Shown here piece after piece: positions 15,396-23,224 of a stretch of 64,000 nt of DNA; position 1 is the first letter of the stretch; every line of letters begins with the position of its first letter. Origin of the DNA: DSOI01 sp041394885 (GTDB lineage: Bacteria > Acidobacteriota > Terriglobia > Bryobacterales > Bryobacteraceae); contig JAWKHI010000040.1 in the NCBI GenBank assembly GCA_041394885.1, positions 6,281 to 70,280 on the forward strand, in the 5' to 3' direction. The notes beneath the pieces are model-generated. The model worked only from the letters and a program-made list of their open reading frames with translations. It was not told the origin of the DNA and made no database searches. The translations under genes and the position numbers were made by a program.

Positions 15396-18300
15396 CTATT
15401 TGGCGGTGCGGCGGCGCACGACGCGCACCTTTCGCACCGGCGCCACCTTAGCTTCGGCAAAAGCGGCTTCGATGATTTCCTTCTGCTCGCGTTCGTGTGT
15501 GCGGTAGGAACCGGAGGCGGGGCTCGCGCTTTCGGGCCGGCCGATGAATCGCAACCGGCGGCGTCCGCGATCGAGCATGGGCTGGGTGCAATCGCTGATG
15601 AGACGCCAGCCGCCCATGTTGAGCGGCTCTTCCTGCACCCAGGCGATGTCGGCGGCGGCGGGATAGCGGTCAATCTGGTCCTGTAGATCCGTGGCCGGGA
15701 ATGGATACAACTGCTCCAGGCGAATGATGGCCACGTGGTGCGCGCCGGTCTGCTCGCGATGGTGGAGAAGATCGTAGTAGATCTTGCCCGAGCAGATGAG
15801 AATGCGGGAGACGTGATCCGGATTCACTTCGCTGTCACCGATCACTTCATGGAAGCCGTCGCCGGTGAACTCGAGGGCGCGCGACATGACCTTCGGATGG
15901 CGCAGCAGGCTTTTCGGCGTAAACAGGATGAGGGGCTTACGGACTCCGCGAGCGTCGGCGCCGCCGCGCATCTGGCGGCGCAGGACGTGGAAGTACTGCG
16001 CGGGGGTGGTGGCGTTCACCACGTACCAGTTCTCCTCCGCACTGAGGATGAGGAAGCGCTCGATGCGGGCGGAGGAATGCTCGGGGCCCTGGCCTTCGTA
16101 GCCGTGAGGCAGCAGCAGCACCATGCCGCTCGGCTGTCCCCACTTCTGCGTAGACACGCTCAGGAACTGGTCAATCATGATTTGCGCGCCGTTGACGAAG
16201 TCGCCAAACTGCGCCTCCCAAAGCACGAGCGAGAGGGGGTCGCCGATCGAGTATCCGAATTCGAACCCCATCACGGCGTACTCGCTGAGGGAGGAGTCGT
16301 AGACGGAAAATGGCGCCTGATCGGGGGCGATGTGTTTCAGGGGCCGGTAGGGTTCGCCGGTGCGGTGATCGTAGAAGGTGAGGTGGCGCTGGGAGAATGT
16401 GCCGCGTCCGGAGTCCTGCCCGCTGAGCCTCACCGGAGTACCTTCGATGAGGAGGGTGCCGAAGGCGAGCGCTTCGGCCAAGGCCCAGTCGACGCCGGAA
16501 TCGAGCGCGGTCTTCCGCTTTTCGAGCAGGGCGCTGAGTTTGGGGTGCAAGGTGAAGCTATCGGGAACGGTGGTGAGCGCTTCCACCACTTCGTCGAGCA
16601 GATCGCGCGATACCGCGGTCCTGGTCTCGGGCTCCGGCGGCAGGTCATCGACGATGCCGATCTCTTCCACTTCATAGGTGGACGGGTACTGTTTGGCCTC
16701 GTCGAAGCCGTCGTCGAGATTGAGGGCGATGCGCTTGCGGAAGCGCTCCACCTGTTCCGGCGTTACCACCTTCTCGCGAATCAGCCGCTCGGCATAGATG
16801 TTGCTGATCGGCGGATGATCCTTGATCTGGCGATACATCAGCGGCTGGGTGAAGCTCGGATCGTCGCCTTCGTTGTGGCCGTGGCGGCGATAGCAGATCA
16901 TGTCGATGACTACGTCTTTTTTGAACTTCTGACGGAAGTCGAACGCCACTTGAATGGCGCGGACGCAGGCCTCGGGATCGTCACCGTTGACGTGAAAGAT
17001 GGGTGCCTGCACCATGCGCGCGATGTCGGAGCAGTATACCGACGAGCGCGATTCCTGCGGATTGGTGGTGAAGCCGATCTGGTTGTTGATGATCACATGA
17101 ACGGTGCCGCCGGTGCGGTAGCCGTGCAACTGGGAGAGATTGAGGGTTTCGGTGACCACGCCCTGTCCGGCAAAGGCCGCGTCGCCGTGCAGCAGCACGG
17201 GGATGACGCGTTCGCGGCGGGCGTCGCCGGTGCGGGTCTGCTTGGCGCGCACGATGCCCTCCACCACGGGGTTCACCGCCTCCAGGTGCGATGGGTTGGG
17301 CGCCACCGAAACTACCACTTCATGGCCGGTGTTCTGGGAGCGGTGCATTCCGGTGGCTCCCAAGTGATATTTGACGTCGCCGGAGCCCTGGGTGCTATTG
17401 GGGTCCGGATGGCCCTCGAACTCGGAGAAGATCTGGCTCATGCGCTTGCCGGCGGCGTTGGCCAGCACGTTCAGGCGACCGCGGTGGGCCATGCCGATCA
17501 CCACTTCGCTGCCGCCGTCGTCGCCCACCAGATCAAGCAGTTCATCGAGCATCGCGATGGCGGTCTCCGCGCCTTCGAGCGAGAAGCGCTTCTGGCCGAC
17601 GAACCGCGAATGGATGAAAGATTCGAACTGCTCGGCGGCAATCAGGCGCTCGAGCGTACGGATGCGGTTATCCGGCGTCAGCGGCCAGGCGTTGCCGTGC
17701 GGTTCCATGCGCTGCTGCAGCCAGGACTTCTGCTCCGGATGCTGGATGCTCATGTACTCACACGTGATGCGTCCGCAGTAGGTGTTGCGCAGCGTCTCGA
17801 GGATTTCGCGCAGCGTGGCCACGGGCTTCCACGACGATTCGCCGGTGGCCCAACCGAGGTTGCCGGTGATGAATTCGCGATCGAGATCCCAGATGGAAAA
17901 GCCGTAGGTCGCCGGATCCAGCTCGGGATGGTAGGCGGCGGGGCCGCCGAGAGGATTGATATCGGCGATCAGGTGTCCGCGCACGCGATAGGAATTGATC
18001 AACTGCAGAATCGCGGCTTCCTTCGGCGGCACGGGCGCGCCATAGGTGGCCGAGGTTCCGGGCAGGGCGGGAACGCCCGACACAGACCCGGAGAGTGCCG
18101 GCGCCGCGGCGAGCATCGGGTTCGCGGGAAGCCCGTAGCCGGGCGCATGCACGGCCGGCACGTTGGGCCGGTCCGCCTCCCAGTGCATGGGGCGCGCGGG
18201 AATGCGGAGGGCCTCGAATATTTCCTCGTAGAAGCCGGTGGCGCCGAACAGCAGATCCTGCAGTTTGCCGAGAAACGCTCCCGATTCCGCGCCCTGGATG

Positions 18301-19310
18301 ATGCGGTGATCGTAGGTGCAGGTGAGGGTCATCACCTTGCTCAGGCCGAGCGCGGCGAGCAGTTCCGGACGGGCGCCCTGATACTCGGGCGGATAGTCGA
18401 TGGCGCCGGAAGCGATGATACAGCCTTGCCCCGGCATCAGCCGGGGCACGGAACCCATGGTGCCCACGGTGCCCGGATTGGTGAGTGAGATGGTGGTGCC
18501 CACGAAATCGTCGACGGTGAGTTTCGCCTTCCTTGCCCGCTGCACCAGGTCGTCGAAAGCGGCCATGTACCGATCGAACGTCATCGCTCCGGCGTTCTTG
18601 ATTGAAGGAACGACGAGTGACCGCGATCCGCCCGGACCGGCAACGTCCACGGCCAACCCGATATTGACTTCCTTCCGCACCAGCCGGAACGGTTCGCCGT
18701 TCTGTTCCGCATAGGCGTCGTTAATGGAAGGCTGCGCCTTCACCGCCTGCGTGATCGCCCATGCCAGCAGATGCGTATAGGAGATCTTGCTCTTGCCCTG
18801 CAGCTCCCTATACTGATTCAGGATGCGGCGATTCTCCTCGATCACCTTCACCGGAATCGCGCGCTGCGAAGTGGCGGTGGGGACGGCGAGGCTGGCGGTC
18901 ATGTTGGCGGCAAGCCGCCCGGATGCTCCCCGCAGGGGCACCAGTTGCTCCGACGGACGCAATTGCAGCGCGGGCTGGTGGGTGGCGATGGCGGTGGTCT
19001 GGGTAGCGGGCGTCTTCTCCGCGGCGGGTTCGGCCTTGGGAGCCGGGGCCTTCGGGCCAGGCGGAACGGGGGACGGAGGCGCAGTCGGCGGAGGTGGAGG
19101 CGGCGGTGCCAGCGCGGCGGGTTCTGCGACGGCGGCAGCGGCGGCGGTTTGGAAGGCAGCCTCTTCGGCGCCCGCTACGGTCTCGCCATTCGACTCGAAA
19201 ATGTCGTGCCAAGCTTCATCGACCGCCCTCCGGTCGTGACGGTACTGGTGATAGAGTTCTTCTTCGAGCCAACTGTTTATGTTGGGCGGCGGCTCAGTTT
19301 TTGGGGACAT
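15396..19310 (-). CDS. kgd: Multifunctional 2-oxoglutarate dehydrogenase E1/E2 fusion (Kgd type)
   Basis: 1304 residues. Domain order: short E1o N-terminal helix (about 10-40, NSWLEEELYHQYRHDRRAVD), an Ala/Pro-rich linker (about 45-115), a dihydrolipoamide succinyltransferase (E2) catalytic domain (about 130-365, ending at the active-site TCTYDHRIIQGAESG), then a full thiamine-diphosphate E1 (about 430-1290) with GDAAFAGQGVVTETLNLSQL and INNQIGFTTNP as the TPP/Mg site. There is no lipoyl domain. This layout matches mycobacterial Kgd, which joins E1 and E2 activity in one chain and works with an external lipoyl protein and E3 to convert 2-oxoglutarate to succinyl-CoA. It heads a kgd-psd-pssA unit; the link to phospholipid genes is probably only genomic. 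Confidence 0.93.
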   Translation of the reverse strand: MSPKTEPPPNINSWLEEELYHQYRHDRRAVDEAWHDIFESNGETVAGAEEAAFQTAAAAAVAEPAALAPPPPPPPTAPPSPVPPGPKAPAPKAEPAAEKTPATQTTAIATHQPALQLRPSEQLVPLRGASGRLAANMTASLAVPTATSQRAIPVKVIEENRRILNQYRELQGKSKISYTHLLAWAITQAVKAQPSINDAYAEQNGEPFRLVRKEVNIGLAVDVAGPGGSRSLVVPSIKNAGAMTFDRYMAAFDDLVQRARKAKLTVDDFVGTTISLTNPGTVGTMGSVPRLMPGQGCIIASGAIDYPPEYQGARPELLAALGLSKVMTLTCTYDHRIIQGAESGAFLGKLQDLLFGATGFYEEIFEALRIPARPMHWEADRPNVPAVHAPGYGLPANPMLAAAPALSGSVSGVPALPGTSATYGAPVPPKEAAILQLINSYRVRGHLIADINPLGGPAAYHPELDPATYGFSIWDLDREFITGNLGWATGESSWKPVATLREILETLRNTYCGRITCEYMSIQHPEQKSWLQQRMEPHGNAWPLTPDNRIRTLERLIAAEQFESFIHSRFVGQKRFSLEGAETAIAMLDELLDLVGDDGGSEVVIGMAHRGRLNVLANAAGKRMSQIFSEFEGHPDPNSTQGSGDVKYHLGATGMHRSQNTGHEVVVSVAPNPSHLEAVNPVVEGIVRAKQTRTGDARRERVIPVLLHGDAAFAGQGVVTETLNLSQLHGYRTGGTVHVIINNQIGFTTNPQESRSSVYCSDIARMVQAPIFHVNGDDPEACVRAIQVAFDFRQKFKKDVVIDMICYRRHGHNEGDDPSFTQPLMYRQIKDHPPISNIYAERLIREKVVTPEQVERFRKRIALNLDDGFDEAKQYPSTYEVEEIGIVDDLPPEPETRTAVSRDLLDEVVEALTTVPDSFTLHPKLSALLEKRKTALDSGVDWALAEALAFGTLLIEGTPVRLSGQDSGRGTFSQRHLTFYDHRTGEPYRPLKHIAPDQAPFSVYDSSLSEYAVMGFEFGYSIGDPLSLVLWEAQFGDFVNGAQIMIDQFLSVSTQKWGQPSGMVLLLPHGYEGQGPEHSSARIERFLILSAEENWYVVNATTPAQYFHVLRRQMRGGADARGVRKPLILFTPKSLLRHPKVMSRALEFTGDGFHEVIGDSEVNPDHVSRILICSGKIYYDLLHHREQTGAHHVAIIRLEQLYPFPATDLQDQIDRYPAAADIAWVQEEPLNMGGWRLISDCTQPMLDRGRRRLRFIGRPESASPASGSYRTHEREQKEIIEAAFAEAKVAPVRKVRVVRRRTAK

Positions 19311-19466
19311 GGGTGATTGACTGTAACGGGGGACGCCGCAGGACGTCCATTTCTTAGTTTAGCGTTTCGCCGCGCGCCTGGTTTTGCGTTTCGACGTGCG
19401 GCGTTGACCCCCACTCGAGGCCGTCGGCATCCATCTGGGCTATGATGCGGAAGAAGGAGCAAGCCC

Positions 19467-20600
19467 ATGCAATCCCTGGATCGACGCACATTCCTGCAAG
19501 CAGCCGCGGTCTCGGCGCCGGCCGTCCTTGCCGCTGCCGAAGTGAAACCCGAATGGCGCAATCGGCAGTCAGGCATGGCCTACCGGCAGTTCGGACGGAC
19601 GGGCATCATGATTTCGGAAGTGGTGAGCGGCGGCGATCCCATCCGGTCCAACAACTGGGAGCACCTGAATCTCGCCATCGAAATGGGGCTCAACTATCTG
19701 GACATGGCGCCCGCCTACGGCAATGGCGACTGCGAACTCTCCTACGGAAAGCTGCTCGGCGGATCCGCCAAGCGCGAGAAGGTGTTCCTCACCACCAAGA
19801 TCAGCGCCTACGGCAGCACGCGCAACCGCATGTACGAGGAAATCTTCAAGGGGCTGCCGGCGGAAAAACAGAACGCGATCCGCAAGCGCGCCGAAGAGAT
19901 GGTGGCCGAGCGCGGCGTAGCCAAGCCGGGATACATGCTCGAGTACTATCCCGGCCTCCCGAACCCGATCGTGCCCACCTACATCTGCAACGCGATGCGG
20001 AAAGACTACGGACACAAGGTCGAGGGCAGCAAGCCGTTCAAGGCGATCATCACCAAGAGCGTGGAAGACAGCCTGAAGCGCGTGGGCACCGATTACTTCG
20101 ACACGGTGATGTGCCCTCACGGCGCCTACTCGCCCGAGGATCTCGACAATCCCGAGATTCGCGAGACCATGTTCGCGTTGCGCAAGCAGGGCAAGCTGCG
20201 CTTCATCGGCGTCACCTCGCACTTCGACGCGGGCGGCATCCTCTCCAAGGCCGCCAAACTCGGCCACTATGACGTCGCCATGGTCTCCTACAACGTCATC
20301 AACGGCGGCTACGTGGAGCGCGGGCTCGCCGAGGCCAAGGCGGCCGGGATGGGTGTGATTGCGATGAAGGCGGCCATGGCCGTAGCCACCCACCACAAGT
20401 CCTTACAGCCGATTCCGCAGTGGCGCATCGACAAAGTAGATCGCATCATTCCGGGCGACATGAAGCCGCCGATGAAAGCCTACGTCTGGGCGCTGCAGAA
20501 TCCGAACCTCACCGCCGTGGTGTCCAATCTGTGGGATAAGAACTTCATCCGCGAGAACCTGTCGCTGGCGGGCAAGAAAGTGGAAATGCAGCCGGCCTGA
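19467..20600 (+). CDS. Exported aldo/keto reductase
   Basis: 377 residues. AAGGAG stands 8 nt before the ATG. The N-terminus is a Tat-type leader (LDRRTFLQAAAVSAPAVLAA). The AKR barrel follows: YRQFGRTGIMISEVVSGGDP, GLNYLDMAPAYGNGDCELSY with the catalytic Asp and Tyr, FLTTKISAYG (catalytic Lys), VSYNVINGGYVERGLAEAKA and a C-terminal EVKPP-like end region. Such predicted Tat-exported reductases are common in acidobacteria and planctomycetes and may be folded with cofactor before export. Substrate unknown. It is divergent from kgd, with 156 nt between the starts. Confidence 0.85.
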   Translation: MQSLDRRTFLQAAAVSAPAVLAAAEVKPEWRNRQSGMAYRQFGRTGIMISEVVSGGDPIRSNNWEHLNLAIEMGLNYLDMAPAYGNGDCELSYGKLLGGSAKREKVFLTTKISAYGSTRNRMYEEIFKGLPAEKQNAIRKRAEEMVAERGVAKPGYMLEYYPGLPNPIVPTYICNAMRKDYGHKVEGSKPFKAIITKSVEDSLKRVGTDYFDTVMCPHGAYSPEDLDNPEIRETMFALRKQGKLRFIGVTSHFDAGGILSKAAKLGHYDVAMVSYNVINGGYVERGLAEAKAAGMGVIAMKAAMAVATHHKSLQPIPQWRIDKVDRIIPGDMKPPMKAYVWALQNPNLTAVVSNLWDKNFIRENLSLAGKKVEMQPA

Positions 20601-20622
20601 CCGGGCATTCCGAGCAAGAACC

Positions 20623-20961
20623 ATGCGAATTGCGATACTGACTTTGGCGCTGGCCGCCGCCGCGCTCGCCGCCGACGTGGCCGGCAAATGGACGTTCCAC
20701 ATGGAGACGGAAGGCGGACCTCGATCCGTCCCCGCTACCTTCACAGTCGAGGGCGGCAAAGTGGCAGGCAAATGGGGCGAATTCGACGCCAAGGGCACAT
20801 TTCGCGACGGAAAACTCGAGCTCCTGTTTCCGGTGACCTCGGCCGAGGCAGGCGCTACCGCCGAGTTGCGCGTGACCGGCGCGCTCGAAGGCGATGCGAT
20901 CAAGGGGACCTGGAGGTGGAGCGAGCACGGCGGAACGTTCCAGGCCAGGCGCGCCGATTGA
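20623..20961 (+). CDS. Small secreted beta-rich protein
   Basis: 112 residues: a signal peptide (about 1-17, ALAAAALAA) and a series of short strands with repeated Gly-Lys-Trp or Gly-x-x-x-Gly turns (GKWTFHMETEGG, GGKVAGKWGEF, GTFRDGKLEL, GDAIKGTWRW), as in many small lipocalin-like acidobacterial exported proteins. No enzyme motif is visible. It lies 22 nt after the aldo/keto reductase and 16 nt before the exosortase, so it is probably cotranscribed with both; whether it belongs to the sorting system is open. It has no C-terminal sorting signal of its own. Confidence 0.6.
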   Translation: MRIAILTLALAAAALAADVAGKWTFHMETEGGPRSVPATFTVEGGKVAGKWGEFDAKGTFRDGKLELLFPVTSAEAGATAELRVTGALEGDAIKGTWRWSEHGGTFQARRAD

Positions 20962-20977
20962 GCGATATACTCGACAC

Positions 20978-22573
20978 TTGATCCATCGCATCGTGGCTCT
21001 TGCGTTCCTGCTGGGAGCGGAAGTGCTGATCGCCTCGTTTGCTTTCGACGGCGAGAAACTGGCGTCCGCGCCCGGCCCGGCATTGGCTCTGCTGGGACGT
21101 TGGGGCGCATGGGCCGGCCGTTGGGCTTTGGGTACGGTGGCGATCTCCGCCCTTTTCGCAGTTTTGAAACGTCCGGGCGTACCCGATTACCTCCTCGGCC
21201 GGTTCCTCCGTCCTTTCTGGCTGGCAGGTCACACCATCTCGCTAGCAGCCTTTGGCGCGATGTCGGGCTCGATCTACGGGGGACGCATCGCTTCCGGCCC
21301 GACAGTGGTTCTCTGGGCCGCTTCGGCTCTTGCGGTGGCGGCGACCGCTGCTCTCTCGTTCCTCCCCCTTACGGCTTTGGGGGCGCTCTGGAGGCATGCG
21401 GGCAGGCTCTGGATCCTGGCCGCGGCGGCTTCGGGCTTGGCTTGCTGGCTCGGCGCTCTCTTCCGCGAAGTCTGGCAGCCGGTCACCGCGAACACATTCG
21501 CGATGGTCCGTTTCCTGCTCAGCATCGCCGTGCCGGACCCGGACCTGATAGTGCAGGCCGATGCCCTCCGGGTGGGTACACCTCGGTTCACCGTTGTGGT
21601 AAGCCCGGAGTGCTCCGGGCTGGAGGGCATCGGGTTGGTGCTGACCTTCGGAGCGCTCTGGTTGATCGTGTTCCGTGAGGAACTTCGCTTTCCTAACGCA
21701 CTTGCCCTGCTGCCTGCTGGCGCGGCTGCGGTCTACCTGCTGAACGCCGTCCGCATCGCGGCGCTGGTGCTCATCGGTGACGCGGGCTGGGAAGACGTGG
21801 CGCTTCGCGGCTTTCATTCCCAGGCCGGATGGATTTCCTTCACAGGCGTAACGCTCGGGCTGTTGCTGGCGGCTCGGGGGCTCCCTTGGATCGCCGCCGG
21901 TGCGCGCACGCGGAAGTCCGCGGACACTCAAGCCGTTGCGCAGTACCCCGCGGCTCCGTATCTGGTGCCCTTCCTCGCCATCATGGGAGCGGGAATCGTT
22001 TCCGGAGCAATGACCGCTAATTTCGAGTGGATGTATTTCCTGCGATCAGCCGCCTGCCTGTCAGCGCTGTGGATGTTCCGCCACCGCTATCGGGGCGTCG
22101 ATTGGAAATGCGGATGGCTCGCACCGGCGGCGGGCATTGCGGTGTTCGGGATCTGGATCGCGGCGGACCGGTGGATGGCCCCCAGCCACGCGGCCGGCAT
22201 GCCGGCCCAGTTGGCCGGTGCTTCCTACGCGGTGCAGCTCGCCTGGTTGGGTGCGCGGGTGATCGGCGCCGTCGTCGCGATTCCGATTGCCGAGGAACTG
22301 GCTTTCCGCGGATTCGGCATGCGGCGATTGGTTGACGACGACTTCGAAAACGTTCCGTGGCGCTCATTCACGTGGTTGTCGATCGGCGGGTCCGCCGCGG
22401 TGTTCGGTATTTTGCACGGGGGGCTTTGGCTGGCCGGGATCGCCGCCGGTCTGGTGTATGGATTCGTGATGGTCCGCCGGGGCCGCCTGGGGGAGTCGAT
22501 CGGCGCTCATGCCACGACCAACGCGCTGCTGGCCGTGTATGTGCTTGCAACCGGCCGCTGGGATCTCTGGTAG
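20978..22573 (+). CDS. xrtE: Exosortase E / CPBP-type membrane protease fusion (VPEID-CTERM sorting system)
   Basis: 531 residues if the TTG at 20978 is used; a GTG at 20993 is the alternative and the frame is open upstream into the previous gene. Two enzymes in one polytopic chain. The exosortase half has the Cys-Arg-His triad: Cys212 in VVSPECSGLEG, Arg259 in LLNAVRIAAL and His280 in GFHSQAGWIS. The C-terminal half is a CPBP (Abi/CAAX-processing-like) glutamic protease: EELAFRGFG (Glu439, Glu440, Arg444), FGILHGG (His480) and AHATTN (His511, Asn515). This exact fusion is the known architecture of exosortase E, whose targets end in a VPEID motif, a membrane helix and basic residues. Two such targets are encoded immediately downstream. 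It should cut and transfer the targets at the outer face of the cytoplasmic membrane. Confidence 0.9.
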   Translation: MIHRIVALAFLLGAEVLIASFAFDGEKLASAPGPALALLGRWGAWAGRWALGTVAISALFAVLKRPGVPDYLLGRFLRPFWLAGHTISLAAFGAMSGSIYGGRIASGPTVVLWAASALAVAATAALSFLPLTALGALWRHAGRLWILAAAASGLACWLGALFREVWQPVTANTFAMVRFLLSIAVPDPDLIVQADALRVGTPRFTVVVSPECSGLEGIGLVLTFGALWLIVFREELRFPNALALLPAGAAAVYLLNAVRIAALVLIGDAGWEDVALRGFHSQAGWISFTGVTLGLLLAARGLPWIAAGARTRKSADTQAVAQYPAAPYLVPFLAIMGAGIVSGAMTANFEWMYFLRSAACLSALWMFRHRYRGVDWKCGWLAPAAGIAVFGIWIAADRWMAPSHAAGMPAQLAGASYAVQLAWLGARVIGAVVAIPIAEELAFRGFGMRRLVDDDFENVPWRSFTWLSIGGSAAVFGILHGGLWLAGIAAGLVYGFVMVRRGRLGESIGAHATTNALLAVYVLATGRWDLW

Positions 22574-22660
22574 CTGGAATCTCTGGAAATTGGTGCGGCT
22601 GTCAGCTGGCAGGTAGGAGCCGGCCGCGCAGCCTCATCCGGTGTGATATCCTGCAGCCAT

Positions 22661-22680
22661 CAGCCATAAGCTGGCTGTTT
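22661..22680 (+). promoter_or_regulatory. Hairpin between xrtE and the first VPEID gene
   Basis: CAGCCA (22661-22666) pairs with TGGCTG (22672-22677), followed by TTT. It may be a weak terminator or processing site between the exosortase and its substrates. The T-run is short, so read-through is likely. Confidence 0.4.
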
Positions 22681-22700
22681 AGAGAGCTAGAGGGAGGATT

Positions 22701-22865
22701 ATGAAACGAACGCTTGGGTTCGCAACCTTGGCTGCGGCAGTTGCCGCAAGCGCCATGGCAAGCGTCGTCAATACGGTGCCGGAGATCGACGCATCGACCG
22801 GGGCCGCTGCTCTCGCCTTGGTGTCGGGCGCCTATCTGGTCTTGACCAGCCGGCGGAATCGGTAG
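22701..22865 (+). CDS. VPEID-CTERM mini-protein 1 (exosortase E target)
   Basis: 54 residues, with AGGGAGG 4 nt before the ATG. Layout: signal peptide (1-20, ending ASAMA), a five-residue spacer SVVNT, VPEID at 26-30, a small-residue-rich membrane helix (about 33-49, TGAAALALVSGAYLVLT) and the basic tail SRRNR. This is the complete tripartite sorting signal recognised by exosortase E, yet with practically no mature protein in front of it. It sits 127 nt downstream of xrtE. If both ends are processed, only a few residues would remain; otherwise the product may stay as a two-helix membrane peptide. Function unknown; the intact signals and strong ribosome site argue that it is a real gene. Confidence 0.88.
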   Translation: MKRTLGFATLAAAVAASAMASVVNTVPEIDASTGAAALALVSGAYLVLTSRRNR

Positions 22866-22874
22866 TTCGCAATC

Positions 22875-22895
22875 GGCCATCGAATGGCCCAATTT
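22875..22895 (+). terminator. Hairpin with T-run between the two mini-protein genes
   Basis: GGCCAT (22875-22880) and ATGGCC (22884-22889) form a perfect 6-bp stem with a CGA loop, followed by CAATTTTT. It starts 10 nt after the first mini-gene stop. It could be a partial terminator or attenuator that sets the ratio of the two peptides. Confidence 0.5.
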
Positions 22896-22915
22896 TTGAT
22901 TCTGGAGGAGTTCAA

Positions 22916-23071
22916 ATGCTAAGAAGTTTTGGATTCGTATTGCTATTGACAGGCGTCGCTGGCAACGCCCTGGCAGGGCACCCTGTGCCGGAGATCGGTG
23001 CGTCGACGGCCACTGGCGCGTTGACGCTGGTCTCGGGCGCCATCCTCGTGTTGCGGAGTCGCCGCAAGTAA
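22916..23071 (+). CDS. VPEID-CTERM-like mini-protein 2 (VPEIG variant)
   Basis: 51 residues, with GGAGGAG about 5 nt before the ATG. It is a paralogue of the preceding gene: signal peptide (1-20, LTGVAGNALA), spacer GHP, motif VPEIG at 24-28, helix (about 32-46, ATGALTLVSGAILVL) and basic tail RSRRK. The helix shares ALxLVSGAxLVL with its neighbour. The last motif residue is Gly instead of Asp, so either exosortase E tolerates it or this copy differs in fate. Like the first, it has almost no payload. A GACGGG/CCCGTC stem about 15 nt after the stop may end the transcript. Confidence 0.85.
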   Translation: MLRSFGFVLLLTGVAGNALAGHPVPEIGASTATGALTLVSGAILVLRSRRK

Positions 23072-23224
23072 CAACTTGGACTACGGACGGGTCGGAACCT
23101 CGGACTTCAGGCCCGTCTATTTCGCTTACGGCCTTTTTCACGGCCGATGTCCTTTGAGCTAAGAATAATTCAACGTGCAGCTCATCCGGACGGCGGGTGC
23201 GCTGTATGCGATTGGGGCGGGGAG

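Noticed and set aside
15735..18488. 917-codon open frame on plus
   Set aside because: It is exactly antisense to the kgd gene, whose domains and motifs are unambiguous. Long antisense frames are expected at this GC content.
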